Below, one piece after another: positions 26,988 through 35,997 of a stretch of DNA of 64,000 nt. Both the position numbers and the translations under genes were made by a program. The notes under the pieces were generated by a model, which had not been told where the DNA came from, ran no database searches, and saw nothing but the letters and a program-made list of their open reading frames with translations. Source of the DNA: Scytonema sp045865695 (GTDB lineage: Bacteria; Cyanobacteriota; Cyanobacteriia; Cyanobacteriales; Nostocaceae); the NCBI RefSeq assembly GCF_045865695.1, contig NZ_BAACAP010000235.1, positions 47,268-111,267 of the forward strand, in the 5' to 3' direction. Every line of letters starts with the position of its first letter. Position 1 is the first letter of the stretch.

Positions 26988-28076
26988 CTAAACCCGACCG
27001 TTGCTTGCAATCACCGACTTGCGGAATTGCTCTACACCTCGAACAAAGCGATCGGCTATGAGTTGACGATACACTGCTTCGTAACCATCAGTCATTGCTT
27101 GATAACTAAAACGGTTGAACACATATTCACGACAACCTGTACGGTCTAACTCAGCAACTTTATCAACAGCCTCTACACACTGGTCAACAGTATCGCACAG
27201 GAATCCTGTCTTTCCGTGAGCAATAACCTCTTTGGTAGATCCCAGCTTCATAGCAATCACTGGAGTACCAGATGCCATAGACTCAATCATCACTAACCCA
27301 AAAGGTTCTCTCCAAGTGATGGGGAACAAAGTTGCTACTGCACCACCCATCAAAATATTCTTTTGTTGGTGGTTCGCTTCACCCAGATATTGAATTTGTT
27401 TGCCATCGATGAGAGGTTTAATTTCGTTTTCGTAATACTTTACATCAACAACATCTACCTTACCTGCCATCTTCAAGCGCCAACCCGTTCTCTTGGCAAT
27501 CTCTATTGCATGATGCGGTCCCTTTTCAGGAGATATGCGACCCAAGAAGGCTAAATACGGCTCTTCATCAGGTTGAGGATAGAACTTATAGCTGCTAACA
27601 TCAATGCCGTTGTAAACCGTTGCAGCATAGTTCAATCCCAGCCTTGGTTCCCTTTGTGCATCAGAGATACTAACGTATGGTTGCTTTCTCCCATACCTAT
27701 ACATCTTTTCATTATCAGGAGTAAAAATCCCGTGCAATGTATGAACGGTAGGTGTTTTTACCAGATTTGCATAGGGTATGACAGGAAAACCCATATGAGA
27801 ATGAATAACATCAAACTCTTCAGCCATTTCATATACGCGACTGAGTTGTAACGTCTCATAGACGTTATACTCCTTCACGCTCTTATCAAGTCTAAGGGCT
27901 TGGGGATGAACTGATACAAGCTTTGCCAGACTGATAGAGTCTCCCGATGCAAAAAGGGTTACTTCATGTCCGCGACGGACTAATTCATCAGTCAGTAACC
28001 CCACTACTAACTCTACGCCACCATAAGCTGGGGGCGGTACTCTCTCCCATAATGGAGCAACCTGAGCAATCCGCAC
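26988..28076 (-). CDS. Glycosyltransferase family 4
   Basis: A 362-aa protein. RIAQVAPLWERVPPPAYGGV with the GGVE loop at the N-terminus, VIHSHMGFPVIPYAN, then FLGRISPEKGPHHAIEIAKR and TWREPFGLVMIESMASGTPV (EX7E). This type is widespread and highly conserved in cyanobacteria. Transcribed towards the main locus and on its own; about 700 nt of mostly repeat-bearing sequence separates it from the Wzc-like gene. Confidence 0.9.
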   Translation of the reverse strand: MRIAQVAPLWERVPPPAYGGVELVVGLLTDELVRRGHEVTLFASGDSISLAKLVSVHPQALRLDKSVKEYNVYETLQLSRVYEMAEEFDVIHSHMGFPVIPYANLVKTPTVHTLHGIFTPDNEKMYRYGRKQPYVSISDAQREPRLGLNYAATVYNGIDVSSYKFYPQPDEEPYLAFLGRISPEKGPHHAIEIAKRTGWRLKMAGKVDVVDVKYYENEIKPLIDGKQIQYLGEANHQQKNILMGGAVATLFPITWREPFGLVMIESMASGTPVIAMKLGSTKEVIAHGKTGFLCDTVDQCVEAVDKVAELDRTGCREYVFNRFSYQAMTDGYEAVYRQLIADRFVRGVEQFRKSVIASNGRV

Positions 28077-28584
28077 AAATAACCTCCTGAAAAGTTAATT
28101 TATAAAAGTGCAGACCTTCTTACTAATGCATAATTTGAAGCTACCCTGTCTGCATGAGAGCTTGGTGAAAAGCAAAACTTTAGTAAGAATCATATACAGA
28201 CTATATAGGTTTATCTCCATATTCTCTGTCTATCCCAGGTAGGGAAATCATTCTCTACCCAATCAAATGCAAGCTTGTTATTTATTAATGTTCATTCCTG
28301 ATTTATTATCTCTATGGAATGTAACTAAAACTTTTAAAGTATGCCTAAATATGATTTATATTCCTCAAAGAATAATACTTTAGTTAGAGAAAACACACTC
28401 TTGATTTTAATGTCTGGTATTATCAACAGCTTGATATGTAAAGCAACAGTAGTTTTCACTTCATTGAGATGTTTAAAGCCTTATAACTCTATCAATTATG
28501 CTACTGTTGCTACAATATTATCCTATTTCTGAAATATTTTATTGGATTAATTCAACTGAAAACCTGCGGTTTTGTTTAGTAATG
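28077..28584. other. Intergenic stretch, no gene seen
   Basis: AT-rich. A 63-codon frame at 28341-28532 has no recognisable family or ribosome binding site. It presumably holds the promoter of the GT4 gene at 28076. Confidence 0.4.
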
Positions 28585-28636
28585 TTGGGTGGGCATTGCC
28601 CACCACATGATACTTTTTGTGGGCTATGCCTACCCT
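28585..28636. repeat. GGGTGGGCATTGCCCACC-type inverted repeat
   Basis: Imperfect palindrome starting TTGGGTGGGCATTGCCCACC and ending GTGGGCTATGCCTACCC. Better copies lie at 41673-41726 and 42459-42510, a partial one at 59698-59718. Confidence 0.7.
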
Positions 28637-28669
28637 AAGTGCATTTTAAAAATCAAATAGGGCTGACTT

Positions 28670-28786
28670 ATACCAATTCTCTATGAAGATGCGCTAAATT
28701 CTACCCCCCTGTAGTCCCCCCTTGCCAAGGGGGGACGGCGTTAGCCGGGGGGTAAATATATTGCAGCTTCACAAAGAATTGGTATT
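28670..28786. repeat. MITE-like interspersed repeat, copy 2
   Basis: Same element as at 3765-3882, inverted. Terminal repeats: ATACCAATTCTCTATGAAG at the left and AATACCAATTCTTTGTGAAG read inward from the right. Its right end reads ...GGTATTA, whose complement supplies the TAA stop of the tyrosine kinase gene. Confidence 0.75.
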
Positions 28787-30884
28787 ACACTCTTGCAGCA
28801 CTCACACTGTAAGTAGCAGTTTTACTCTGAGCAGCATTAATCGCCACACCCAAAACGTGTTGACCAGCTTTTTCCAGCAGATCTTTAGATAACTCAATAT
28901 TGCCAGAATCTGCTACTCCTGGTCGAACAACAAATAAGATACCATTAGAAATTTTACCTAGAATAGTCGCATCAGCTGCCACAGTTAATGGAGGAGTATC
29001 GATAATCACAAAGTCATAATTCTGTGCAACCTGCGCTACTAATACAGCCATTTGGCTGGAATCGAGCAATGCAACCGGATTGCGAGTTGCAACACCTGCA
29101 GTCAGCACTTGTAAATTGGGCTGAACTTCAATCGCAGACTCTTCCAAATAAGACTCACTAGTAAGAACGCTGCTTAAGCCACGTTCATTTGGAATTTCCC
29201 AAATTTTATGCTGGCTGGGATGACGCAAATCTCCATCTATCAACAAGACTCTACGCCCTAACTGAGACATGGCAACAGCTAAATTAACAGCAACGGTAGA
29301 CTTACCTTCTTTAGGTACGGAACTTGCAACAACTATAACTTTGATGGGTCTATCCGAATTGAAAAATCTCAGATTAGTTTGCAGCATCTGAAAAGCTTCG
29401 CTGACAGGAGAATCTGGGTTATTTCTAACAATCACTTCTGGAACAGCGTGAATAAGATTGCGATGGGGAAAAGGAGGAATAATTGCTAGTACAGGATAAG
29501 AGCTTAACAAGTCTCTGGCTGATTTAGACGTTTTAACAGTACCGTCAATTTTCTCCAATAACCAAGCCGCCGCAGCACCTAAGAGAATTCCACCCATTAA
29601 ACCTTGCAGCAAGTTCATATATTGGCGGTTCTTTATCGGTTGTCCCGGAACTAAGGCAGGTGTAATAATCCGAGCATTACCTACCTGTTGGTTTTCAGCT
29701 ACTTGAAGTTCCTGATACCTATCCAACAGATTTTTATAACTTGCTTCAGTAGCAGCTATTTCACGTTCGATCTGACGCTGTTGAAGTTCTAGCTGAGGTA
29801 AGGTATTAGCTCGTTGTCTGTATGAATCAATAACTCTATCTAAAGCTTTAAGCCTGACCTGCAAACTCAAACGTTCTGCCTCTGCACCAGCATAAGTGCT
29901 AAGTAATCCTTGTTGCAAACCTAAATTTCTCAACTGCACAATTTTTTCTGGGTCTTTGATTTGGTTAAAGCGTCCTGCCTTACCAATAAAACTTTGTTCT
30001 ATTCGCCGCTTAAGTTCTCTGTTAAGAATATTGACTTGTTGCTTAAAGTTAATCACCGTTGGATGAGCATCTGTTAACCGAAGTCTTGCAACCGCAAGCT
30101 TTTGTTGAGCATCTTGTAACTGACCGAGAACTGAAATGGTTGTAGGAGACTCACCGACAAAACCTGCAATAACTGCTTCTTGGGAACTCACGCCAAACAT
30201 ACTCTGAATTGATTCCTTACGAGCAGTTTGAGCCGCTAAATCAGATTGAGTTGCAGCCACTTGCTTATCTAGATCGCTAAGAATATTCACGCTAGATGTC
30301 GCTTCTGCTTTCAGATCTAAAACTCTATTTCGCTGCTTAAATCTTTGCAAAGTTTCTTCAGCCGCTTGTAATGCTGCTTTTCTTATAGGTAATTGTTGTT
30401 GAATAAAGTCTCTAGCCGAGCGTGTTTCCGCACGATTTGCATTTATGTCATTGTCTATATAAATCCTCATTAAGGTATTGACAATTGATGCAGCTTTTTT
30501 AGAATCTGTACTTACATATGATAACTCCAGAATATCAGTTCCCTTTACATTAGACACTTGCAATTCTTGTAACAAGGTGTGAGGATGTTGAGATAGCTTT
30601 AAAGCGGCTATGGTTCTTTCTGCTAAAGGCAGAGAACGCAAAATTGCCGCCTCGTTATCTAAAGGATTACCGCGTACTGAAGTTTCTAACTGTCCCAGTT
30701 GACTGCCAACTCCCGTCAAAGAAGAAGTCGTATTCTTTTTAAATAAAAGTTGACCGCTAGCTTGATAAATAGGTGTATCCTGCATCGTTTTTATAACACT
30801 TAACAGGAACACAGCCAAAAAGACGATAGAAGCTGGCAACCATCGTCGTCTCAAAATAAACCAAATTTGTAGGTAATCTTCCAT
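28785..30884 (-). CDS. Polysaccharide co-polymerase / tyrosine autokinase (Wzc-like)
   Basis: A 699-aa protein. N-terminal Wzz domain with TM1 (about residues 16-33), a long coiled coil (about 170-400), a Wzz-type Pro-rich exit segment with TM2 near 425, then a BY-kinase domain: Walker A SSVPKEGKSTVAVN (about 520), A' VLLIDGDLRHP and Walker B FVIIDTPPL (about 627). Controls chain length and export by tyrosine phosphorylation. The C-terminus is short (TATYSVSAARV) with one Tyr instead of the usual Tyr cluster, and its stop codon lies in a MITE end. Confidence 0.9.
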   Translation of the reverse strand: MEDYLQIWFILRRRWLPASIVFLAVFLLSVIKTMQDTPIYQASGQLLFKKNTTSSLTGVGSQLGQLETSVRGNPLDNEAAILRSLPLAERTIAALKLSQHPHTLLQELQVSNVKGTDILELSYVSTDSKKAASIVNTLMRIYIDNDINANRAETRSARDFIQQQLPIRKAALQAAEETLQRFKQRNRVLDLKAEATSSVNILSDLDKQVAATQSDLAAQTARKESIQSMFGVSSQEAVIAGFVGESPTTISVLGQLQDAQQKLAVARLRLTDAHPTVINFKQQVNILNRELKRRIEQSFIGKAGRFNQIKDPEKIVQLRNLGLQQGLLSTYAGAEAERLSLQVRLKALDRVIDSYRQRANTLPQLELQQRQIEREIAATEASYKNLLDRYQELQVAENQQVGNARIITPALVPGQPIKNRQYMNLLQGLMGGILLGAAAAWLLEKIDGTVKTSKSARDLLSSYPVLAIIPPFPHRNLIHAVPEVIVRNNPDSPVSEAFQMLQTNLRFFNSDRPIKVIVVASSVPKEGKSTVAVNLAVAMSQLGRRVLLIDGDLRHPSQHKIWEIPNERGLSSVLTSESYLEESAIEVQPNLQVLTAGVATRNPVALLDSSQMAVLVAQVAQNYDFVIIDTPPLTVAADATILGKISNGILFVVRPGVADSGNIELSKDLLEKAGQHVLGVAINAAQSKTATYSVSAARV

Positions 30885-31443
30885 AATTGTTGTAGGGGAA
30901 GTGGGTTTTACTTAATGTAATTTTTTAGATAGCAAAATACACCCTCACCAGATCGAAGCCCAATTCTTGTAAAGACCTGTTAAATTCATGTCCGGGCTTG
31001 TATCCTGTTTGATAACGTTAAATTTAGTTACGATCATTAAAACTCTCTAAAGTATAGAAGCCATCACTATAAATGCTAATGGCAGAATTACGGAAAATAA
31101 TTAACCTTTCCTCTAAAATGCTGAAGCTTTCTCAGAGTAATTCCCGTTGACAAACAGACATAGGCGTGAAAAAGATGTAAGGGCGCAATGCAAGAGCGCC
31201 TCTACCAAGACTTTTGGGTAATACATTAATTTATTTCTGGAGATGTCTAATTATAGTAAGAGTCTGTGAAAAGGTATTTTTTAACTCGCTATATTCACTG
31301 ATATACCGCGATAACTAAATCTAAATACACTTCAATATCTTAGCTTCACGTATAACTATAGCAAGTTATTAACATCATATTTAAATAGGTCTTCACAAAT
31401 ACAGCTAACTAGTGGTTCATGTCATTAATTGTGACATCTGCAA
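30885..31443. other. Intergenic stretch, no gene seen
   Basis: AT-rich, probably holding the promoter of the Wzc-like gene. Contains only a degenerate copy (around 31175-31205) of the GTAGGGGCGCAA hairpin repeat. Confidence 0.4.
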
Positions 31444-31474
31444 GATTCCCAACTTCTTCAAGAAGTCGGGGATT
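31444..31474 (-). terminator. Palindromic repeat downstream of coiled-coil gene
   Basis: An imperfect palindrome (ATTCCCAACTTCTT then AAGAAGTCGGGGAT) about 50 nt after the stop of the minus-strand gene at 31521. This motif is a common cyanobacterial dispersed hairpin, and here may act as terminator. Confidence 0.35.
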
Positions 31475-31520
31475 CAAACCAACTTAACTTATCAAAACTA
31501 ATCACAAACTTGCTGCATTC

Positions 31521-32009
31521 TCAATTACTTCTACTCATAAACGTAGCAACCATGTTTGTTTGAGCCACAACAAGTTTAGTAAGTTCGCCAATATTAAGTG
31601 CTTGCTGCTTAGCTACTTCTAAATGACCATTCACGGCGCTAGTGAGTTCGCTAATGCGGTCAGCAAGTTTATCAATTTTGTCACCTAACCGCTCAATTTT
31701 GATATCGATCGCAGTAAGATGCTCGGACATTAATCCGACCTGGAGCTCGATCCGGTCAGCAGATTGTCGCATCCCCAACACAGCATCGTTGACGTGACGT
31801 TCAATTCGGTCTGTAGTCTGCTGCATCCCTTCTAAAGCGCGATCGACATTCTGACCCAGGCGGTCAATATTCCGTTCCGTGCGGTCAATATTCTGAGTCG
31901 TTTGCTCGACTGTCGCTGCCAAAGCACTCAGTTGACGGTCTGTCACCTCACGACTGGCGGCGATCGCATCTATCAGGCGGTTAATTGCATGACTACTAGA
32001 TTCGGTCAC
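31521..32009 (-). CDS. Coiled-coil protein of unknown function
   Basis: A 162-aa protein, almost entirely heptad-patterned helix (repeated NIDRTERNIDRLGQNVDR-like units of 7-11 residues), with no cysteine and no membrane segment. A short hydrophobic tail ends in MVATFMSRSN. Such small coiled coils are frequent in cyanobacterial genomes. Divergent from the TnpB-like gene; a link is not evident. Confidence 0.6.
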   Translation of the reverse strand: MTESSSHAINRLIDAIAASREVTDRQLSALAATVEQTTQNIDRTERNIDRLGQNVDRALEGMQQTTDRIERHVNDAVLGMRQSADRIELQVGLMSEHLTAIDIKIERLGDKIDKLADRISELTSAVNGHLEVAKQQALNIGELTKLVVAQTNMVATFMSRSN

Positions 32010-32195
32010 TTGTGTTTCCTTAATATTTTACACCAGGATCTTACTGAGAACATCATAGCCTAAAAAACCTCAGAAGATGATTGTATGGACGCTTCACATA
32101 CCGTTGCTTTGAGTGCGCTCGGAAACTTACGGAATTCATCTAGAATATAGCTGTATAATATCAATAGCCATAAGAAAGCAAGGAGGCGAATTAGC

Positions 32196-33932
32196 TTGTC
32201 CGTTATAACTATTCAAACAACAGCAATCAAAAATAATCAAAACCAAAAGGCGTTAGATTATCTGGAAGAATACGGAGTTATATTTGGACAAGCTATTCGC
32301 ACTGCTTTTGCTTTGCGGAATCGAATTGGCAAGACGCAGACTACAGAATCCGAGATAGAAAAGTTGATCTGCAAGGAGCTAGAAAAGCGATTTGGCTTAT
32401 CCAATACAGAAGCCAAGAATGCTTACAACAAAGCGGATGCTACCTACAGTTCTCAGTCTGAACTAGTAGACCTGTACATTGATGAAAACTCCGACCGAAT
32501 CAGAGAAGTTCGTAGAACAATCAAGAAACTGGAATTTCAGCTAGATAAAGCCGTCAAATCTGGGCAAGAATCAACTGCTAAAAAGTTAAGAAAGAGGATT
32601 CATTTCAAACGGCAGAAAATTAACAAGCTGGAAGCTAAAATCTCCCGCCTTCAAAAGTCAAAGGCAACAGGACAGTTTAAGGTAACCTTTGGCTCGTCCA
32701 AGTTATTTGAAAAGCAGTACAGGCTAAAAGAAAATGGCTATCAAAACAAGTCGGAATGGCTGGAAGATTGGCGCTCTGAACGTTCTGCTCGTTCATTCTT
32801 TATAGGGTCAAAGAACTTTCACTCTGGGAATCAGCTTGTGAGGTACAATCCATTGCTGCATACTTTGACAATCACTTGTACTCCCAGTTTAAGAGCGAAG
32901 TATGGTGATACCGTTACCTTTTTTGATCTAGAGTTCTCTTATGGTCAACAATGGTTAGAAGCGGCTATAGAGCCAGTCCGGCGCACCTCTACTCGCAAAG
33001 GTAATAATGGAGAGAAGAAAGAAACATCTAGGAATGGCAGCAAACAGCCAGTTACCTACGAAATAGTTAACAAAGATGGCAAGCTTTATGTTAACGCAAC
33101 GATTGAAACTGTAGACCCAATAATCCAGACATCTCTAGAGAATGGTGCGGTAGGAATTGACTTGAATCCTGGCAGCATTGATTGGACTTTGATTGACCGT
33201 CACGGCAACTTAAAACGCCACGGAACTATCAAGATTAACATCCAAGATAAGCGTTCTAATCAAACAAAAGACATCATAGGGAAAGCTGTAGCTGAAGCCG
33301 TTAGCATCGCATTAAAGTACAACGTACCTGTAGCCATAGAAGATTTAGATTTTGCTCAAAAGAAAGCATCCATGAAGGAGAAAGGCGCGAAATATGCGCG
33401 GATGCTTTCAAATATGGCTTATTCCCAATTCACCCAGATGATTGAATCTCGTTGCATTAAATCTGGGGTGGAATTAATTAAAGTTGATGCTGCCTATACT
33501 AGCGTAATTGGTGTTACGAAATATATGGCAGCATACGGTTTGAACTCTGGGTGCGCTGCGGCGTTAGTAATTGCGCGGCGTGGACAGAATCGAACTGAAA
33601 GATTACCCAAACACCTTGATTCTTACTTTAGTTCGCCAGAGGACAAATTGAAGTCGGGAGCTTGGAAGAAGGTAGCTAGGCGGATTAACATCTGCGGCGG
33701 TTTTAATCGTCACAAATGGTATTCTCTTGGTATCAAACAGGTAAACCCTAACAGGGTTTTGTACAGCAAGCTACGGAGCCAGCGCGTTGCGGGGGTTCCC
33801 CCCGTTGAAGCGTCTGGCGTGCAAACAAAAGCTCCTTGTGGGCGTGATACTGTACAGGTCTTAGCGATCCCTCATATCCGTAAAAAACACTGCGCTATCG
33901 GTTCTCCTATCCTTAAGGGCGTAAATCCTTAA
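32196..33932 (+). CDS. TnpB-like RuvC protein with apparently lost third catalytic acid
   Basis: A 578-aa protein; TTG start with a full AGGAGG 9 nt upstream. The N-terminal 310 residues are basic, with a coiled coil near 105-150. RuvC-I is GIDLNPGS (Asp322), RuvC-II AIEDLDF (Glu382), and the RuvC-III helix YGLNSGCAAALVIARRG has Gly452 where the relative at 43549-44248 reads YGMGSDSAAGLVLARRG. No CxxC zinc ribbon. No TnpA is adjacent. The last 60 residues run through a 41-nt hairpin repeat (33778-33818). Known TnpB proteins are RNA-guided nucleases; dead relatives can act as repressors, but that role is inference here. Confidence 0.8.
   Translation: MSVITIQTTAIKNNQNQKALDYLEEYGVIFGQAIRTAFALRNRIGKTQTTESEIEKLICKELEKRFGLSNTEAKNAYNKADATYSSQSELVDLYIDENSDRIREVRRTIKKLEFQLDKAVKSGQESTAKKLRKRIHFKRQKINKLEAKISRLQKSKATGQFKVTFGSSKLFEKQYRLKENGYQNKSEWLEDWRSERSARSFFIGSKNFHSGNQLVRYNPLLHTLTITCTPSLRAKYGDTVTFFDLEFSYGQQWLEAAIEPVRRTSTRKGNNGEKKETSRNGSKQPVTYEIVNKDGKLYVNATIETVDPIIQTSLENGAVGIDLNPGSIDWTLIDRHGNLKRHGTIKINIQDKRSNQTKDIIGKAVAEAVSIALKYNVPVAIEDLDFAQKKASMKEKGAKYARMLSNMAYSQFTQMIESRCIKSGVELIKVDAAYTSVIGVTKYMAAYGLNSGCAAALVIARRGQNRTERLPKHLDSYFSSPEDKLKSGAWKKVARRINICGGFNRHKWYSLGIKQVNPNRVLYSKLRSQRVAGVPPVEASGVQTKAPCGRDTVQVLAIPHIRKKHCAIGSPILKGVNP
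33778..33818 (+). repeat. 41-nt hairpin, copy 1 (inside TnpB-like gene)
   Basis: Outer stem GCCAGCGC / GCGTCTGGC, inner GCGGGG / CCCCGT-like stem. The same 41-nt structure occurs at 55521-55561 with compensatory changes in the outer stem (second base pair C-G here, G-C there; sixth C-G here, T-A there). Confidence 0.75.
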
Positions 33933-33933
33933 G
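33912..33933 (+). ncRNA. 3'-terminal hairpin of TnpB-like locus (candidate guide-RNA end)
   Basis: CTTAAGG-GCGTAAAT-CCTTAAG, a 7-bp stem overlapping the stop codon of the TnpB-like gene. The truncated relative ends with TGAAGG-TGTGAAT-CCTTCA at the same place (44224-44242), sharing the loop pattern with a changed stem. In IS200/IS605-type loci the omega RNA scaffold ends at such a right-end hairpin with the guide following; here it is a candidate only. Confidence 0.45.
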
Positions 33934-34080
33934 TTTGCCTAGGTTTTGCGTAGCGCACTCATCAGTGACAGACCAGTAAGTAGTGAACAGTGACCAAATC
34001 ATTGGTAATTGTTGAATTATTAATTGTGTTATGGGATGGGTATCTCACCGATGACGTCAAGTTAAGGCAATCCACCTAAC

Positions 34081-34311
34081 TTACTCCTGCTGTGAGTCCA
34101 ACATCCCACTACGAATCATTAATTGAGGCCAAACTAGTAAGAAAAATCCCATCCATACTAATATGGGTATACTGACACAAATAGTGAGCCAAATAGTTTT
34201 AAATAACACCCAACTGCCACCAATCAAAGTAACACCTGTCAGAAGAATAGACCATGGTTGACACCACCAAGGTTTATATTTCCAAGGATTGATAGAGTTT
34301 TTCTGAGACAT
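34081..34311 (-). CDS. Small conserved cyanobacterial membrane protein
   Basis: A 76-aa protein. NPWKYKPWWCQPWSILLTG at the N-terminus, then two membrane segments (about residues 21-40 and 43-66). Resembles a small cyanobacterial family (possibly DUF6737) with the Pro/Trp-rich WKYKPWWCQPW motif. No function known. It stands alone. Confidence 0.6.
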   Translation of the reverse strand: MSQKNSINPWKYKPWWCQPWSILLTGVTLIGGSWVLFKTIWLTICVSIPILVWMGFFLLVWPQLMIRSGMLDSQQE

Positions 34312-34830
34312 GGTAAAAATTTAACTTAAGACTAAAGCTTCAATTTTATAATACTACTCTCTTCTTGCTGTAGATTGGAGAAGTTGAGTAAAGGAAGTGC
34401 GATCGCTGTATGCTTTAATACAATAAAAGCGACAGCAAAAATTGCTGAAAAGTGCTAAGGGAAAAGCAGTTCTCTGTATATACTGTTTGCAGACGATCGG
34501 ATTATTATTCTAGTGTAAAAACTATAACTAAGAATTATGTGCTGAAGTTAAATAGTGAAAGTCTTTAAGTTTACACTAACTCCTGAGCGCCGATCCTTAG
34601 CCAATTCACATTTCATGCATCTCCAAAACAACCCTACTTCTTTTAAGAGCCTTTGGGATTTTCCTAAAGGCGTTGTGGGATACCACCCTCGTTAGCACTG
34701 TTTCTGCTACTGAGGTTGTAGCTGACTTGAGCAGCAATGTTCAATTATGTTCAGCTTAAAAGTATCAGTGTATCGACTGAGTAATGGACAATTGGTCATG
34801 AGTCGCGAGTGTCTTTGATGTCAGCTTTTT
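34312..34830. other. Intergenic stretch, no gene seen
   Basis: About 520 nt between two minus-strand genes. One HIP1-like site near 34399 and no convincing ORF, hairpin with T-run, or known RNA. Confidence 0.4.
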
Positions 34831-35907
34831 TCACTTCTTCTCCACAACATCGCGAACCAACTGAGCCAATCTGTCTGCACTATCGGGAACAGCGATCGCT
34901 TTTGCTGCTTCCGCCATCTTTTGCAACTCTTCTGGATTCTGCAACAACTCCAAAACTTTAGACTGCAAATCCTCAGCCGTCAAATCCGATTGTTTAAACA
35001 TAATGGCTGCACCAACTGAGGTAAAAACTTTCGCATTATAAGTTTGATGGTCTTCTGCTGCAAAAGGAAAAGGAATCAAAATTGCTGCCGTGCCGCAAAC
35101 TGCCATTTCTGTCAAACTTCCAGCACCAGAGCGAGTAATTGCCAAGTTTGCTCTTTGCAATAAGGCAGCCATGTTACTATAAAATGGTAAACAAATATAC
35201 TGTGGATGCTTCAAACTTTCTGCTTCTGGATCTTTGTCTCCAGTTAAATGAACAACCCAAGCACCAGCATCAAACCAAGCATTGGCAGACTGACGTACTA
35301 GTTTGTTGATAGCGACAGCACCCTGACTACCACCAAAAACAACAATTAAAGGAACTCCTTCTGGAATTGACAAATCCAAAGATGCAGCAGTGGTTTCATC
35401 CAAAAATTGCGATCGCACTGGAGTTCCCGTGTAAACAGTCTTGGCGCGAGACAAGTACTGACTCGCCACTTCAAACCCCACAGCTACTACACTACACCAA
35501 GGACCAAAAAAGCGAGTCACTTTACCAGGTAAAGCATTGGACTCGTGAAAAATCACAGGCAAACCTAAAGAACGTGCGGCGATCGCAGCCGGTCCGGCGA
35601 TGTAACCGCCTGTTGTAAAAACTCCCTGAAAGTTACCCTGTTTTAAGATTTTCCTAACTTGCAAAACCGAACCGATAAGTTTTCCCAATACCTTAACTGA
35701 GGCAATCCCAAAACCTTGCTGAAATCCTTCTACTGAAATAGTATTCAAGGGGTACTGTTTGGGAACTAGCTGTGTCTCTAACCGATTCGGAACGCCAAGC
35801 CATTCTATTTGATAATCGCTTAAGTGTTCGGCAAGGGCAATTGCGGGGAACAAGTGTCCGCCAGTGCCACTAGCAGCTATTAATAAACGTACAGGAGTAT
35901 GTGCCAT
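34831..35907 (-). CDS. murG: UDP-GlcNAc:undecaprenyl-PP-MurNAc-pentapeptide GlcNAc transferase MurG
   Basis: A 358-aa GT28 enzyme making lipid II for peptidoglycan on the cytoplasmic face. Glycine-rich SGTGGHLFPAIALAEHL (about residues 11-27), GGYIAGPAAIAARSLGLPVI, HESNALPGK, GGSQGAVAINKLV and TRSGAGSLTEMAVCGTAAIL are all in MurG order. Length and motifs are complete. It stands apart from any cell-wall cluster, as is usual in cyanobacteria. Confidence 0.95.
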   Translation of the reverse strand: MAHTPVRLLIAASGTGGHLFPAIALAEHLSDYQIEWLGVPNRLETQLVPKQYPLNTISVEGFQQGFGIASVKVLGKLIGSVLQVRKILKQGNFQGVFTTGGYIAGPAAIAARSLGLPVIFHESNALPGKVTRFFGPWCSVVAVGFEVASQYLSRAKTVYTGTPVRSQFLDETTAASLDLSIPEGVPLIVVFGGSQGAVAINKLVRQSANAWFDAGAWVVHLTGDKDPEAESLKHPQYICLPFYSNMAALLQRANLAITRSGAGSLTEMAVCGTAAILIPFPFAAEDHQTYNAKVFTSVGAAIMFKQSDLTAEDLQSKVLELLQNPEELQKMAEAAKAIAVPDSADRLAQLVRDVVEKK

Positions 35908-35997
35908 CTCACCATTCTCACCCCAAAAGCACCTAGATTAACTTAAGATTAAACAATTTCCTTGCTTACTGTAGATAAATTGTTGAACCAATCACCA

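Noticed and set aside
28341..28532. 63-codon frame between the GT4 and Wzc-like genes
   Set aside because: No ribosome binding site, no recognisable motif, and composition like intergenic DNA.
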